DNA of 64,000 nucleotides from Albugo candida (lineage: Eukaryota > Oomycota > Peronosporomycetes > Albuginales), in assembly GCA_040437565.1 (NCBI GenBank), contig JBDOQK010000025.1, positions 1 through 64,000 on the forward strand, written 5' to 3'. A program made the translations under genes and the position numbers. Below, piece after piece: positions 11,804 through 23,600 of the stretch. Every line of letters begins with the position of its first letter. Positions within the stretch are counted from its first letter, which is position 1. The notes beneath the pieces were generated by a model, which saw only the letters and a program-made list of their open reading frames with translations, was not told the DNA's origin and did no database searches.

Positions 11804-13376
11804 ATGGCATCATCCGAATTGCAATGGAGCTGTCACTTCTGCACTTTAATCAATGCGACGAACGATAAGCACTGTGTGGCATGTGAGAACGAGCGCTATG
11901 ATTCCGGTCCCGTTTTGCAGCCATTAATAAATTATGGGGTAGTGAAGAAGGACCCAGCGCCTGTACCGGATAAAACGTCCCACTTGATCGGCGGTCTCCG
12001 TCGCGGATACTCAGACGAAGGTGACGATATGGATACACTCGAAAAAAGAAATGTGCATTCTATGGACACGGTAGAATCTTCCTATCTCGACCACAATGCA
12101 CCGTCGTTCCAGCTGCTTCCACTGCAAACCAAAATAGTGCCAAGGCCTTCATCGCAGCATGTTGCTAAAAATCAGTCAGAACAGCTTCAACTTCTTGATG
12201 CTGAGCTGACTGCCAAGTCATCTGTTAAAGGTTTTAAAGAAAACAGACCACATCGAAGCTCTATAGCTGATCATCAATCACGCAATCTGATGCTGTTCGA
12301 CGAACAAAATAAGCCGAAGTTTGGGAGCTCACAAAAAAGTTCTAGTTTGCAAGCGAAGTGGCTTCCTACAATTTTCGACTCCAATTCTACAGAAGAAGGC
12401 ATAGAATGGGAGTGCTCTGTCTGCACCAATATGAATCTGTCGAATTATACAAAATGTGAATTATGTGATACTAAGCGAATCGAAAATCAAGATGGAGACA
12501 GAAGAAAGATTATTTCTGAAACGTGGAAGCCCACTAGCAGACCGGAGCTTTCAACAGAAACATCTTGTAAGGGTAGCGCACTAAATTGTAAGTGAGCACC
12601 GCTGCACGTAAGCTATTATCTTTGCGGAATAGAATTGCACGTAACACTAACAGAGTTTACCCTCGTGGTTCATTTTGCTTGACCTATGTAGGTAAAGAAT
12701 CTCATTCTACATCATCGAAGCGGGAAACTGATATTTATTCGCCTCACAAAAAGAAGATAAATACTCAGGAGAGTGCGACGATTAAGGTTGTCATCCGCAT
12801 AAGCTGTGGTACACTTACGTTGGTAACTTGCAGGATATTAGCTCGACTTGTACCGGAAGAAATCGTCAAACTTTGAGCCCAGACAAATTTGAAAATTTCT
12901 TATCTGTCGGGGATTTATTAAGCGATCCCAAATGCAAAATCAACTACAAAGCCATGTTCACGGATTCCACGTAATGTTAATCAATATTTCACTCGGTATG
13001 ACAATCTGGCTAACCGTGAGTACTACCACCAGTTGCACCAATTTATACATGGCTCGCTTCCGTAAACGACTAGAAGAATCTCGAAGTCGTAAATCTGGTC
13101 GAAAAAAGAGTACTACAGGCACTTGCGGCACCGGCTTACCACGCAATGTCCATTCTAAACGTAGGTTATTCGGGGTAAAATATCACTAGCGCTCAGATTT
13201 GCCTCTTCTCATCTATAGTCAAGACACAGCTTACAAAGGGGAACAAAAAGCGCCCTCCGAAAGCTAAGGAATTGACGAAGGAGATCAATTACTATGATAT
13301 TTGCCAAGAGGAGGAAGATATCGCTGATGCTAGCTTGAATTGGGAAGGAATTGGCTGCGCCACGTACTTTGAATAA
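11804..13376 (+). CDS. RanBP2-type zinc-finger protein (two fingers), five exons
   Basis: Predicted 433 residues from exons 11804-12587, 12692-12786, 12834-12970, 13033-13160 and 13219-13376. All phases fit; the introns are 47-104 bp, the first with a ctaac branch-like site. Two W-x-C-x2-C...N...C-x2-C fingers are visible, at residues 8-27 (WSCHFCTL...) and about 202-222 (WECSVC...CELC). Such fingers bind ubiquitin or single-stranded RNA in other proteins. The rest is low-complexity and basic, with a lysine/arginine-rich stretch in exon 4 and an acidic C-terminus ending GIGCATYFE. No catalytic domain was recognised, so the function is open. The intron 12787-12833 has a weak donor (gttgtc). 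The next gene's frame begins within 80 bp. Confidence 0.75.
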
Positions 13377-13457
13377 TATTTTTTGATGAACGAGTTTATC
13401 GATCTCAGTCACGTTCTACGGTGTTGCGACGTTTCGCAATTATACTCGACACGACGT

Positions 13458-14911
13458 ATGAAAACAACTCAGCTTTCGACAATGCAATTTGAAGAAGCAA
13501 AAGCATTTCTGCAACAAAACACGTCTAATGGCACTAATTTATACGAACATCTCACAAATCTTTTATTGAAGATTATTGTTGAGCGGCCTGAAAATGCGAT
13601 TGAGATTTTTGAATTTCTGTCAGTCACTGCTCGACAAGAACAATTCCCTTCGCAATCAATTATAAAATATGAGAACAAGGAGAAACTAGAAGCAGTGAGT
13701 TTGAATTGATCACCTCCGAGACTTGACTAACTAATTCTTTGTAGAAAGCGCATCAAACAATGTTTGGAGAGGTGATAGCGAAATTGCATAAAGTTTCTAT
13801 AGCTGAAAATGAAACATCTGGCACTGGTGTCCGTATAATTGTATCAGACATTCTAGATCATTATAATGCTCTCGAGTGGGCAGGTGTTGCATTTTCTAAA
13901 AGTGAAATGTTTCGCGTGTGCCTATCAATAGCAGGGATTTCAAATATCGAAGAAATAAAAAATATCCGGCTTTGGGGTAAAATCTTGGGAATCGATGCAA
14001 GCTTCTATGTTGTCGAGGGTCAATCGGTAGAGAAGACAGACTCTGTTGACGAGAATGAAGAGGGTGCTGATGGAGCAAACAAGTACACGTATTGGGTCAT
14101 GAAAGACGATGGTACGTGATTGACTGCTTCTTTGTCAACGAGTTAAATATTGCAGCTCTACCTGCCAGGAAAATACACCTGGACTCGTTTACCAAATGTG
14201 ACATGCAATCAGATTTTAGTGGCCAGAAAACTCTTTCGCTATGTTCAAGGCGATTTAGAGGGAGAAGTACATGGACATCCACCGTTTCCGGGAAAAGAAA
14301 AGAATTTTCTACGAGCCCAAATCGCACGTATATCATCATCAACCGCTATTTGCCCGGCAGGATATCTCAAAATCGGCGATTCTTCTAATCTCGAGATCGA
14401 CCCAGATTACGATATCAAGACGAGCAAAGAATTGATGTCTTTAGAATCCTGGGTGCACTACACTAGATACATCGATGCTGTCACTGGCCGAACAGTTCTG
14501 CTTCCCAACGCTGATAACGATGAAGAACCACGTTCCGTTGATGAAGGCTTAGTCCCTATTTTACGACGACTAAATGAGGATTTTTCTGGAACATGGCGTG
14601 TTGATTGCGTTCCGGCAGCACCCCTGCCAACAAAACATCAAAAGGTCATCGTGAAGAGTCTGATCTGGCCTGGTGCTGTTAGCATGGCGTGTGGAAAGGA
14701 TGTTTGCAACACCTACATTGGCTACGCATGCAAACTTAACAACGCGCCGTACCAGATCCAACATCCTAACAATATTGAAGGAGGCTTTGGTGTCACCCAG
14801 GGTGAAGCTCCACCCACAGGCAGCGGCAATAAAGAAGTATGCTTTACGAATCTAGAAGAACAGAAAGATGTTCTGGAGAATTTGATACACGATGCAGATT
14901 CGGGTATCTAG
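13458..14911 (+). CDS. RSP4: Radial spoke head protein RSP4/RSP6 family
   Basis: Flagellar axoneme protein of the radial spoke head, which relays signals between the central pair and the dynein arms. Exons 13458-13694, 13745-14111 and 14169-14911 give 448 residues, close to the usual length. Family blocks are clear: ALEWAGVAF, YTYWVMKDDG followed by TWTRLPNVT, LFRYVQGDL, and FPGKEKNFLRAQIARI. For the last intron the acceptor at 14168 is preferred over 14155 because it keeps frame and aligns with the family. An upstream in-frame ATG at 13383 lies only 7 bp after the preceding stop, so the ATG at 13458 is chosen. The gene fits an organism with flagellated zoospores. Confidence 0.92.
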
Positions 14912-15211
14912 CTTCGTCAGCAAATAAATCAAGCGATACCACTTGAGGCATTTCAGTTTCTTACCGTAAGATGTCATGTTCACTGTCGTAAAATGGCTGA
15001 ATAAATAGCTTCAAGACCTTGGCGAAAAATAATGTAATCGATCTTGCATGAATGCATCTTGTGCACGTGCTTTGCGAGTTTCAGTACTTATCATCACCTC
15101 ATGATCTAACACTTCCATTTGGATCAAGGAATCGACTTTTGCCAGATGTCTACTCTTCTGCTTGTACATCAGAGACTAGGCTATGATACGACGTTGAGAA
15201 ATTGGTGAATG
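14912..15211. other. Convergent intergenic spacer
   Basis: Lies between the stops of the radial-spoke gene and the SH3 gene. No feature seen. Confidence 0.5.
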
Positions 15212-16520
15212 CTACCTTCTCAAACTTGTATTACGGGCCTCCGGTAATCTCAGTCTTGTAGGCTTCATTGGTAGTCGTGGTAAGAGTGTTTGCGTTGTGG
15301 TAGATGGCGCCATTGACTTTGCCGTTGCGTTGATTGCAATCTTATTTAACATACCTTCGAGACAAACAATCTTCTTGTCCAGCGATGTAATTCGCTCATT
15401 GGTCCGCGCAACTTCTTGCGGTTGCTCACTGATGTGCGACTGAAAATTTCCAACCACTTCTTCCAATACGGTTATTCTCCTCTCAAAATCGTCTGACGTC
15501 GATTTTTGTGAGTACTCTAGGTCCACGACTTGTTTCTCAATACGAGCAATCCGAGTATTGATAGTCTCAAGCTGCAAAGTTTGTGTTAATGCAATTTCCT
15601 GGTAGCTTGTTTCTCGCTTCTCTACTTCGTGTAGTTTCTTCTCAGCCTCGTTCAGCCAGCAGCTCATTTGTTCTTTGATAAGCATGCTATCACCAGCACT
15701 CCATACTATCTCCGTCATATTTCTTGATATGTCTCGTTTTGTAGCCAGGACCTGACGAGCCCATCGCTGCAGCTGCAATGTTGCGGCCAATAGCCTGATT
15801 GATATCCTCTCATGTTGTCGTGAGTTGTTACTTTCAAATCGTTCCAACGTTTGCTTTCGAGATAATCGCTCTATAGTTTGTCGAGCCAAGCGACGTAATT
15901 GCAAGTCCTTTCGAGTACGCATTCTACGATAAAAAATCGCAATACGAATCGCTGCCATGTGTTTATCCATCGGCTGCCTATGAACGTTTTTAGGACTTTC
16001 AATTAGCCTCAGATTTTCTGCGTCGCTGGTTCTTCTGCTGCCTTCTGTACTATTTCTCTAAAATCACAGAGCGCGCTTCAAACATTGGTGTAGGGAAAGA
16101 ATTATCTTTCTCACGCTATGTAGATCGTGTTTTTTTCCTTGATTGCCATTTCTGCNNNNNNNNNNNNNNNNNNNNNNNNNNNNNNNNNNNNNNNNNNNNN
16201 NNNNNNNNNNNNNNNNNNNNNNNNNNNNNNNNNNNNNNNNNNNNNNNNNNNNNNNTAGATCGTGTTTTTTTCCTTGATTGCCATTTCTGCCTGCGTCTTC
16301 CACTCGAACATAGTTGGAGGGAAAATAGCCTCTCCTTGCTGGATCATTTATGTGATGTCCATACCACCACTCATCTTGTTGCATTCTAAGTACGCATATA
16401 ATGTCACCTTTCCTGATTTCAAGCTCATCGATTCCTGCCGAAAATAATAAGCTATCAAAGAGGTTTCCCGAAGTAGAATTTACCTTCTTTATAAGTGTCA
16501 TAAAGCGCGACTACGAGCAT
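15212..16520 (-). CDS. SH3-domain, coiled-coil protein (contains an assembly gap)
   Basis: Exon 1 is 16520-16484 and exon 2 is 16434-16115, interrupted by N. After an intron, exon 3 is 16057-15212. The start at 16520 is chosen because it restores the SH3 beginning ALYDTYKEG before DELEIRKGDI. The SH3 continues with WWYG and GYFPSNYV. Downstream, exon 3 is basic and IQ-like at first (IAIFYRRMRTRKDLQLRRL), then a long heptad-rich coiled coil and a proline/threonine tail. SH3 domains bind proline-rich partners, so a cytoskeletal or scaffolding role is likely but not shown. The N run 16156-16255 sits between identical 35-bp flanks. If these are one sequence, the frame runs through without a break. 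It is divergent from APC2, 77 bp away. Confidence 0.75.
16156..16255. other. Assembly gap (100 N) with 35-bp duplicated flanks
   Basis: Bases 16121-16155 equal 16256-16290. This is probably an unmerged overlap and not missing sequence. Confidence 0.85.
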
Positions 16521-16597
16521 TACGCAGTCGCAATTGATCAGTCACTGTACTCAAAGAATCGACAAGCTGATAAACAGACACCACGCACAAAAAGTGA

Positions 16598-19587
16598 ATG
16601 GAGCTTACCGATGATTTATTTTCGGTAAATCCAAAATTCGTTGGGGATGATGCCTTCGCAACAAAGGGTTATGCATGGCTGCAAGACAGAGTTGAAAATG
16701 GATTTGGAGAATCATTGCGTGGATTGATGTTGAGCCGTATGCGTTGGTGGGCCGAATCTGTTGTAGTTCCGAGGTTCTGGAACTTTTTTGAGGGTCACAA
16801 CGAGCTGCAGAGAAAGCGGATACATAGCAAATACAAACACTGCATTTATGACCAGCTCCTGGGATCTCTGCAATATGCGGTCGATGCATTCTCGGTCTGT
16901 GTTCGAGTGGCGAGCGTACTCGACGCAAAATCAATCATGTGTGCGTACTTGGGTATCGATGAAAAATCTAATCAAACACTGATGCAATCGATGTTTAGCA
17001 CGTGATGAGAGCTTTCTAAAAAGCTTTTGCAGGCATTTTCGCTGTACAATTTTCTACAAGAGAAGCCGAAATCAGGTGGGAGGCATCACGAATTGATGCT
17101 TGATCTTGACACATTCTTCAGATTTTTGATCAGGTTCTGGAGATGGTTTTTTGTTCAAGCTTGACGCCATGTCGAGGTGATACGAAACTGTCTCTTTCGA
17201 ATGTGTACTCAATGGGCTCTGCGAAGGCATGCCTCCAGTCGACATTCAACCCGTTCTTGAATTAATTGATCAGCTTGAATGGGCAAGTATTGTGGAACCA
17301 GTGCTGATTCGTTTACAAAAGTCACGAGTAATTACATGCACGGTGAAGACCAAGAAGGTGTGTAAACGACTAATAATACTCATAGATCAAGCAGAAGATA
17401 GCACACATCTCAAAGAACAATTATGCCCTTCAACTTGTTGAAAATGTGGAGAAGTGGGCCCTTGATGAAATTATCCCATGGATCGAAAGTGTGATGCAAG
17501 TTGTGAGAATCGAGCCAAGAAAGTCTTCTTGGATTGACCATATCAACTTCAGTATTCGTGAGGTGGCTGCTTCATCAACTTCGTCTTCCATTCAACCAAA
17601 CACTCACAGATCAATGTATAAGGAATTTGTTCAGCATCACATCTCGAAGCTATTCGATATTATCAAGGAATACCCTCATAGGTATTGGCCATGCGTTTTT
17701 TATCAGAGCTCACACGGTAATCACGGTTACGCATAGCATTGCTGCTCTAGAAGATCTCAACATATGCCTTTCAAACTCCAAAGAGAAAGAAAGCTTGTTG
17801 CGGGATTTCTCGGAAGTATTAAACATGCGATTGTTGCAGCCTGGGGCAGATACTGAAGACATACTTGACGTCTATGCATTGATTATCAAGGTAACTGATA
17901 TCAATGATGAATATCAATGATTACTTCACAAAAAGCCATGGACTAGGCATTCGGGGTATTTGATTCTCAGGGCACCATGCTAGAAGCTATAAGCGAGCCA
18001 GTGAAAAATGTTTGACACTTTTTTTCCTATGGCTGAGGCTAGTTATGATACAAGTAGTATCTTCGCACCAGGAAGGACACTATTCGGTGCATCATGAGCA
18101 AGTTGATAGCTGAAGAAAGTGATGATGTTGACAATGACCTTCAGGGAGAAAAATTAAGTCTGATTCAGCATTTCGACAACAGCGATGATGACGAGGTCCG
18201 ACTCTACCAAGCTACTCGACATGTAAGACTCTAACATAAATACTGTGACACTAGGATATTGATCCAGACGAGTGGATGCCGGAATCAACCCAAGCTGATC
18301 CGACGAAAACGACGCAAAGTCGAAGAAGCGATGATATTTTACAGATTCTTGTACGTATAAATGCAATCGAAATGAATATTCAAACTCTTTATCGCTAGGT
18401 GAATATATATGGAAGCAAAGAGGTGTTTGTTAGTGAATATAAAGTGTTGCTGGCAGATAGGCTACTCCAGGCACTCAACTATAGCACCGAGAAAGATTTG
18501 GAGACTTTTGAATTGTTGAGACTTCGATTTCAAGAAGATGGTCTGCGCGATTGTCAAGTTATGATACGCGATATTGAAGAATCTCGAAGAATCAATTCCA
18601 ACGCACAATCTCTCGCTGATAACCATTATCAAATTGTTGATGCAGCCATCTTATCCCGTTTCTTTTGGCCTCCATTAATGGTAAGATGCTCATTGTGAAT
18701 ACTTTATTCGCTGTTATGTACTTCTGTTTACAAACAGGACGATTCGTTCGTGATGCACCCGAAAACGTCACATCTTATTGAAAATTACAAGAAGCAATAT
18801 CATAAATTGAAGACGCCACGCTCACTTCAGTGGGTTCCACTTCTCGGTTGCGTTGAGGTGAGAATCTGGTTTCATCTTCCGAAGAGAAGCCACCTAATTC
18901 GAACGCAAAATAGCTCGCCATCGAACTAGATGGGGTCGAACGTGACCTCGTAGTTTCACCAATCGAAGCAACTATCATGCTGCATTTTGAAGATAAAGGT
19001 TCCTATCTACCTGTCAGCTTTCTCGATCAACACTGATGATGCTTTTCAGAGAGATGGCTATTCAATGAATTGGCTTGCGCTATGGAGGTTGAAGAAACGA
19101 TTCTGCGTAACAGTATGAAGATCTGGCTGAATCTTGGCATTCTTCGTGCATCAGCTGACCGCAGCATCATAACGCTTGGCGCTAGTTCTGATGAGAGTTT
19201 GACTGAGATATGTTTTTCATCAAAAGACAAACAAAGCGCAATTTGCACAACTGCTCAAGCACAGCAGGATTTGCAGGTTTGTGTCGTGTACAGATCAACG
19301 GACGATAAAATGAAGATTCCGTCTGCGTAGACACTGGAGTCGTACATCACTGGTATTTTATCCAATTTCGGCTCCTTGTCGCTGCACAGAATACACCACA
19401 TGCTAGAGGCTTATGGCCGTAGCGGCTCACAACCCTGTAGGCTACAAAAACTATTTTTATTCCTGAGGTTAACCTGTGCATGTATGCAGACGATAAAACC
19501 ATATCCGGATTGTCCATCGTGCTGAAAGCATTAGAGGCGAAACATAGAATTGTATCGATTGCGGGGGAGTACCAACTAATCAAATAA
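16598..19587 (+). CDS. APC2: Anaphase-promoting complex subunit 2 (cullin-like), many introns
   Basis: Scaffold subunit that binds the RING subunit APC11 in the cell-cycle ubiquitin ligase APC/C. The N-terminal helical repeats are read at 16598-17900. The cullin-homology region is unmistakable at about 18390-18700 (VNIYGSKEVFVSEYK, LLADRLLQALNYSTEKDLE, LLRLRF, SRRINSN) and continues with RFFWPPL and LDGVERDLVVSPIEATIML near 18930-18980. The winged-helix C-terminus follows: ESYITGILSNFGSLSLHRIH near 19330, then LSIVLKALEAKHRI and the end EYQLIK. Numerous small introns of about 45-60 bp (for example 18679-18737) cut the frame, and not every junction was resolved. Its stop (19585-19587) is one base from the stop of the opposite gene. 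Confidence 0.9.
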
Positions 19588-19588
19588 G

Positions 19589-20254
19589 CTAAAAAGCATT
19601 GGGGCATTTTCTCTTTGTGTGACCAGAATTACCACAAGAAATGCAAATGATGGGAATGCGATTCCTATCTTCACTTGTTTTAGGTTCGAGGAGGTCAAGG
19701 TTGAATGCTCGAATCAATCGCGAGTTGTAGTCCATACCACTGTGTGGGCCAAACTACAATACATTCAAACGTTACATTCGAAACACCAAAGCTCTATATA
19801 GTATTATTGACCTTGTGGTTCTGCTCCAAATCTATCGGTATTTGATAATACTTCTGCGTGGCAAGAGATGTGATAGCTATGTGAGTATGACTTTGTTCGT
19901 CCGAAGCAACACGTTTTTACTTTGATATGTTGAAGAGTGAGTTGTGCTGCAATAGTGCTATCTTCATCACGCTCTTGCTTCTTCTTTTGTGAGTACTTGA
20001 CAGTCTAACTCAAAGCTATAGCACCTCAAATGAACACAACGCTTCTATTGCAATGTACAAACTCTGTAGATAAAGCGTGGGACATATTGACCTGATTCGT
20101 CAATACTAGCCAGACTTTCGTTCTCATCCGAAGAGCATTGGGGAGTTTCATCGACTGAATATCGCTGTTCCTCTTTTCTTTTCTTTGACTTCTTTTTCGG
20201 CGTATCCGATAATCTCTTCGTGACACGCATATACTTGTACACTTTGTTCTCCAT
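19589..20254 (-). CDS. Small CCHC zinc-knuckle protein, lysine-rich
   Basis: Starts at 20254 with a basic, serine-rich exon (KKKSKKRKEEQRYSVDE), followed by two or three small introns. The last two exons read KYYQIPIDLEQNHK then FGPHSGMDYNSRLIRAF and end in the knuckle CISCGNSGHTKRKC, a C-x2-C-x4-H-x4-C pattern, and the stop at 19591-19589. Such knuckles bind RNA or single-stranded DNA. The first junction is not certain: a donor after FIYR in phase 0 with an acceptor before TVKYSQKKK is the best fit. It is convergent with APC2, one base between stops. Function unknown. Confidence 0.65.
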
Positions 20255-20349
20255 TTCACTTCAACTGGTCGTATCAGATCTGATACTAAATGCAATAGGG
20301 CGCTGTATTAGGACTCGCGTGTAGAGAGCAATTTATCGACACGTGTGTT

Positions 20350-20356
20350 TCATTTC
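20350..20356 (+). promoter_or_regulatory. Possible oomycete initiator element
   Basis: tcatttc, followed by further catt/ttc repeats, 41 bp before the start at 20397. It matches the YCAYTYY form of the oomycete initiator. Such short matches are common in AT-rich DNA, so this is weak. Confidence 0.3.
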
Positions 20357-20396
20357 ATTATTTCATTCATTGGCTTGATCAGCTTCGCTACGAAAT

Positions 20397-20996
20397 ATGA
20401 CGGATTTGATAGCAAACCTAGTGGACAGTGTACCGACGACTGGACTTGCGGTTGGTGGCGCAGTTGTAGCAATCGCTGTGACCTTTTTTGCGGTTAAAGT
20501 ATTGGGAAGCAATCCTGACTCACAGTCGACGCTGAATCTTCCTACCAAGAAAAAGAAAAAACGGTCCGCAGCTCCGAAAAAAGTCAGTAAAAAGAAAGCT
20601 AGCACTGATGTCGAATCAGCAGCTGATAATAATATCATAACTGAATCGAAGGAAATCAACTTGCAAGACTTTGTCGCTGTAAGTTTTTTTATTCTCCAAA
20701 CATCGAGCGATGTCATTAACCACTGATCGACATCCAGGATTGGCCGGATAGCGAGGAAGAGGAGGCTGCTCGTGCAGAGAAGAAGAAACAACGTCGAAAA
20801 GCGAAAAAGAAGAAAGTCAAGGGCGTCGCAAGTGCAGCGTCTGATTCTGAAGTGACTGGAAAAAGCTTCAATGGATCAGGAAAGGTTAGTTTGCTCGATC
20901 TTGCTATTTTGTAAGCTTTATTAAGCAGTATCATACTAGGATGGTGAAGAGGGCTGGGAGACTGTATCTCGGAAAAAAACTAAGGCAAAAAAGTAA
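20397..20996 (+). CDS. Single-pass membrane protein with lysine-rich tail
   Basis: 161 residues from exons 20397-20678, 20738-20884 and 20940-20996, all in phase. A hydrophobic segment at about residues 13-36 (LAVGGAVVAIAVTFFAVKVL) can anchor it in a membrane. It is followed by repeated lysine blocks (KKKKKRSAAPKK, KKKQRRKAKKKK) alternating with acidic stretches, and it ends GWETVSRKKTKAKK. The layout resembles ER-anchored basic proteins, but no named family is established. Confidence 0.8.
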
Positions 20997-21164
20997 GGAA
21001 GGTTCCAGTGATTACACAGCTAAACGTCTCAACATCTGAATATATTCTGCTGAGGAAACAGCGCACGTATCTAGTTCCTTTATTTTTACGCAGAATGTTG
21101 CTTGCGGAAGATGTAGGCGTTGCAGGTGGACTAAATCAAGTAATTCATTTTGAAAACTATTGCC

Positions 21165-21570
21165 TTATAGCTTAGAGCTGGCTTGTATCGCTTTGAAAAC
21201 GGTACTCATTTTTGAAGCCAGTATCACACTTCCTTTGACTTTGATTTTGCCGAGAACATATGCCTTTTGTGCGTTGAGCTTTCCTGTAGCGAGGCTAACA
21301 AAGTCATCATCCGATACGGTGATAGTCACGTCGGCCTTTTCCTCAGCTTGTCGTAACTCGGGTTTCTCGCTTTTCAGATCCAGAAACCAATCCTGCCCTA
21401 TAGCACCAGTGTGATCATTGCGTCAATAAACAAATTTCTTACTAACCTGAATTGATTTTAAACAGAAAAGTCCCTTTGATTTTGCGAGCAAGAGCCCCAC
21501 CATCTTTCGCTATTGCATCTTTGAGTTGTTTGAAAATTTCGGTAGATTTGACCTTCTGATTAGTAGCCAT
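21165..21570 (-). CDS. SCP2-domain (sterol carrier protein 2) protein
   Basis: 118 residues from exons 21570-21447 and 21397-21165, joined across a 49-bp intron. It is a stand-alone SCP2 domain: KSTEIFKQLKDAI, FKINSGQDWFLDLK, VTITVSDDDFVSLATGKLN, AYVLGKIKVKGSVILASK. The family binds lipids and sterols in a hydrophobic tunnel, usually in peroxisomes. The C-terminus ends SSKL, close to a type 1 peroxisomal signal (SKL), which fits that location. It is convergent with the membrane protein upstream and divergent from ORC5, about 340 bp away. Confidence 0.92.
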
Positions 21571-21909
21571 CGCAGCCTCTTACTGCTCTTACGACTAATG
21601 CTTCTCTATGCGCACAGCGTCAAGTGTCTCTTTATATGGTCACGACTCTAGCCCGTCTCATATGCAAAATTCCCCTGTGGCTCGTGGCGCCTTCATGTCG
21701 CGCAATGTAGATAGTATGCTTGGAAAGCGTACATAATCCATCAAAATCTTTAATGATACAATTGACTTTGCTCGAATATCTCACTATGAACGAGTCATTG
21801 TCCCACACGGTGACAATGGCGACATCGCGACGGCAGGTATTTCAGTGCAGTGCATGAGCCAGTTATTCGCCCAAGACAAAGCCAATAAGTAAGCCGTCTG
21901 ATAAAGGCA
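21571..21909. promoter_or_regulatory. Divergent intergenic region SCP2 / ORC5
   Basis: 339 bp between two start codons; it must hold both promoters. No specific motif is identified. Confidence 0.5.
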
Positions 21910-23600
21910 ATGGTTCTAATTGGTCGAAAGCTTCAAATCGATACATTAGAAAAGTACGCCAAATTCACGTCGCTAATTCTGTTATATGGCCACCCATACA
22001 CAGGAAAATCAATTGTCTTGCACAATTTATTACAAGAGCGACTTCATGGTCAGCTAATAGCTCTGGTTAATGGTAAAATGATATATAGTACCAACGACCT
22101 CTACCGCGAGGTTTTGTTACAATTACGAAAATGGCTGGTTCAGCAGGGTCATCAGATGAATGCGGAAGTGGAGGAGGATTCATCAGTAACTATCAAAGAT
22201 ATTCCGGTCGATGAACAGGGCCCTGATGAGAGCTGTATCTCAACTGTCTCAACGATCGACTCACATGACAAAAAAAGCTCACAGTCTTTTACAGGAAGAC
22301 CTACACGGAAAAAACTCAATTTTATTACTTTTTTTCGATTATTGATGCAAATAATTGATCATGTAGAAGGAATATCGACTTGTCTGAAATATAGAACGAT
22401 TTTTATTGCGCTCGATCATGCTGAGTATTTGGTAGAAAGAAACGTGATTTCTGAATTACCTCGATTGCTTCGAATCAATGACCAACTAAAGCTACGGATG
22501 GTATGTTGTGAGCCAGATGGTTGTATGAATTAAGCTCATCAGCTTCTGTAGTCGAACAAGTCAAAATGGAATGTTGTATTTCTAATCGCAACGCGCGGGA
22601 TTTCTCCCGGACTCATGAACAATCTGTCACCGTTTCTTCCATCCTTACTCCACTTTCCCTTGTATACAATTCGTAGGTTCCACTTGTTTTATATTTCTTG
22701 AGTGTGTCTCAGGTCGACAATTTAGATGAAATCGCCGATATTTTGATGCATCAATTTCAAATCTCGCCGCAATGGTCTAATTTGTTTCGTAAGTGGATAA
22801 GAGCAATAGCAGATCGACTTGACGCAGACTATAACAATTGGATGGAGTTTCGGCACACAGCAATACGTCTTCTTCCAATTTTTATTGCCGGGATTGATCA
22901 CGATACCAACCCAGTGAATGTTGAAAAGTTTTTGATACAAACTACGCATCGGCAAATGCTTCAAAATAGAAGTCGAGATCACCAAATCATAAAGGAAGGC
23001 GAAAAAACTGCTTTCACAAGACGTTCAGACTTTTCCTTTTTGAAAAAAGGCCCAGCTGATAGTCTCAATCAGATACTCCTCCCCAGAAAAGGTTTATTTC
23101 TATTGATTGCATCGTTCCTTGCGTCTTTCACCTTGCAACAAAATGATATTTTGTTTATTTCGGCGTCGTGTAATGCAATGAAGAAACGAAAACGCCAGCA
23201 AGCTGCTGAGCCTGGGAAGAGTACTGGACATAACACAAACAATCAGCTTCAAATTGGCCCTAAAATTTTCACTCATCAGCGGCTATCAGCGATCTACTTC
23301 AGTCTGGTGCTCGAGCACAACAGTAACTCCTTTCAATCTATTGAAGATGACCAAGAAACAAGAGAAGAAGTATTTACACATGTAAGTGCACTCTCTCCTT
23401 GCACAAGTACCGTTGGCTCTTACAACAGCTCAATTACGTAGATTGCTACACTGCTTCGCATCAAATTGATGCAGCGAGTCTCTGCAACTCAACTACTCGA
23501 CAACATCAAATATCGATGTCTTGCAACATGGGAGCTCGTGCAAGATGCTGCAAAGAGTTTGCAATTTCCGATAGACATGTACTTAAATAATCATTCGTGA
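21910..23600 (+). CDS. ORC5: Origin recognition complex subunit 5
   Basis: AAA+ subunit of the replication origin recognition complex. Exons 21910-22500, 22552-22672, 22726-23381 and 23442-23600 give 508 residues. The Walker A is GHPYTGKS near residue 33 and the Walker B-like stretch is TIFIALDHAEYL. The C-terminal ORC5 region is clear: GLFLLIASFLASF, GPKIFTHQRLSAIY, then IATLLRIKLMQRVS and FPIDMYL. An insert (residues about 85-125) is acidic and serine-rich. The acceptor at 22725 is chosen over 22712 because only it keeps frame. The stop overlaps by 18 bp the end of a small opposite reading frame. Confidence 0.9.
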
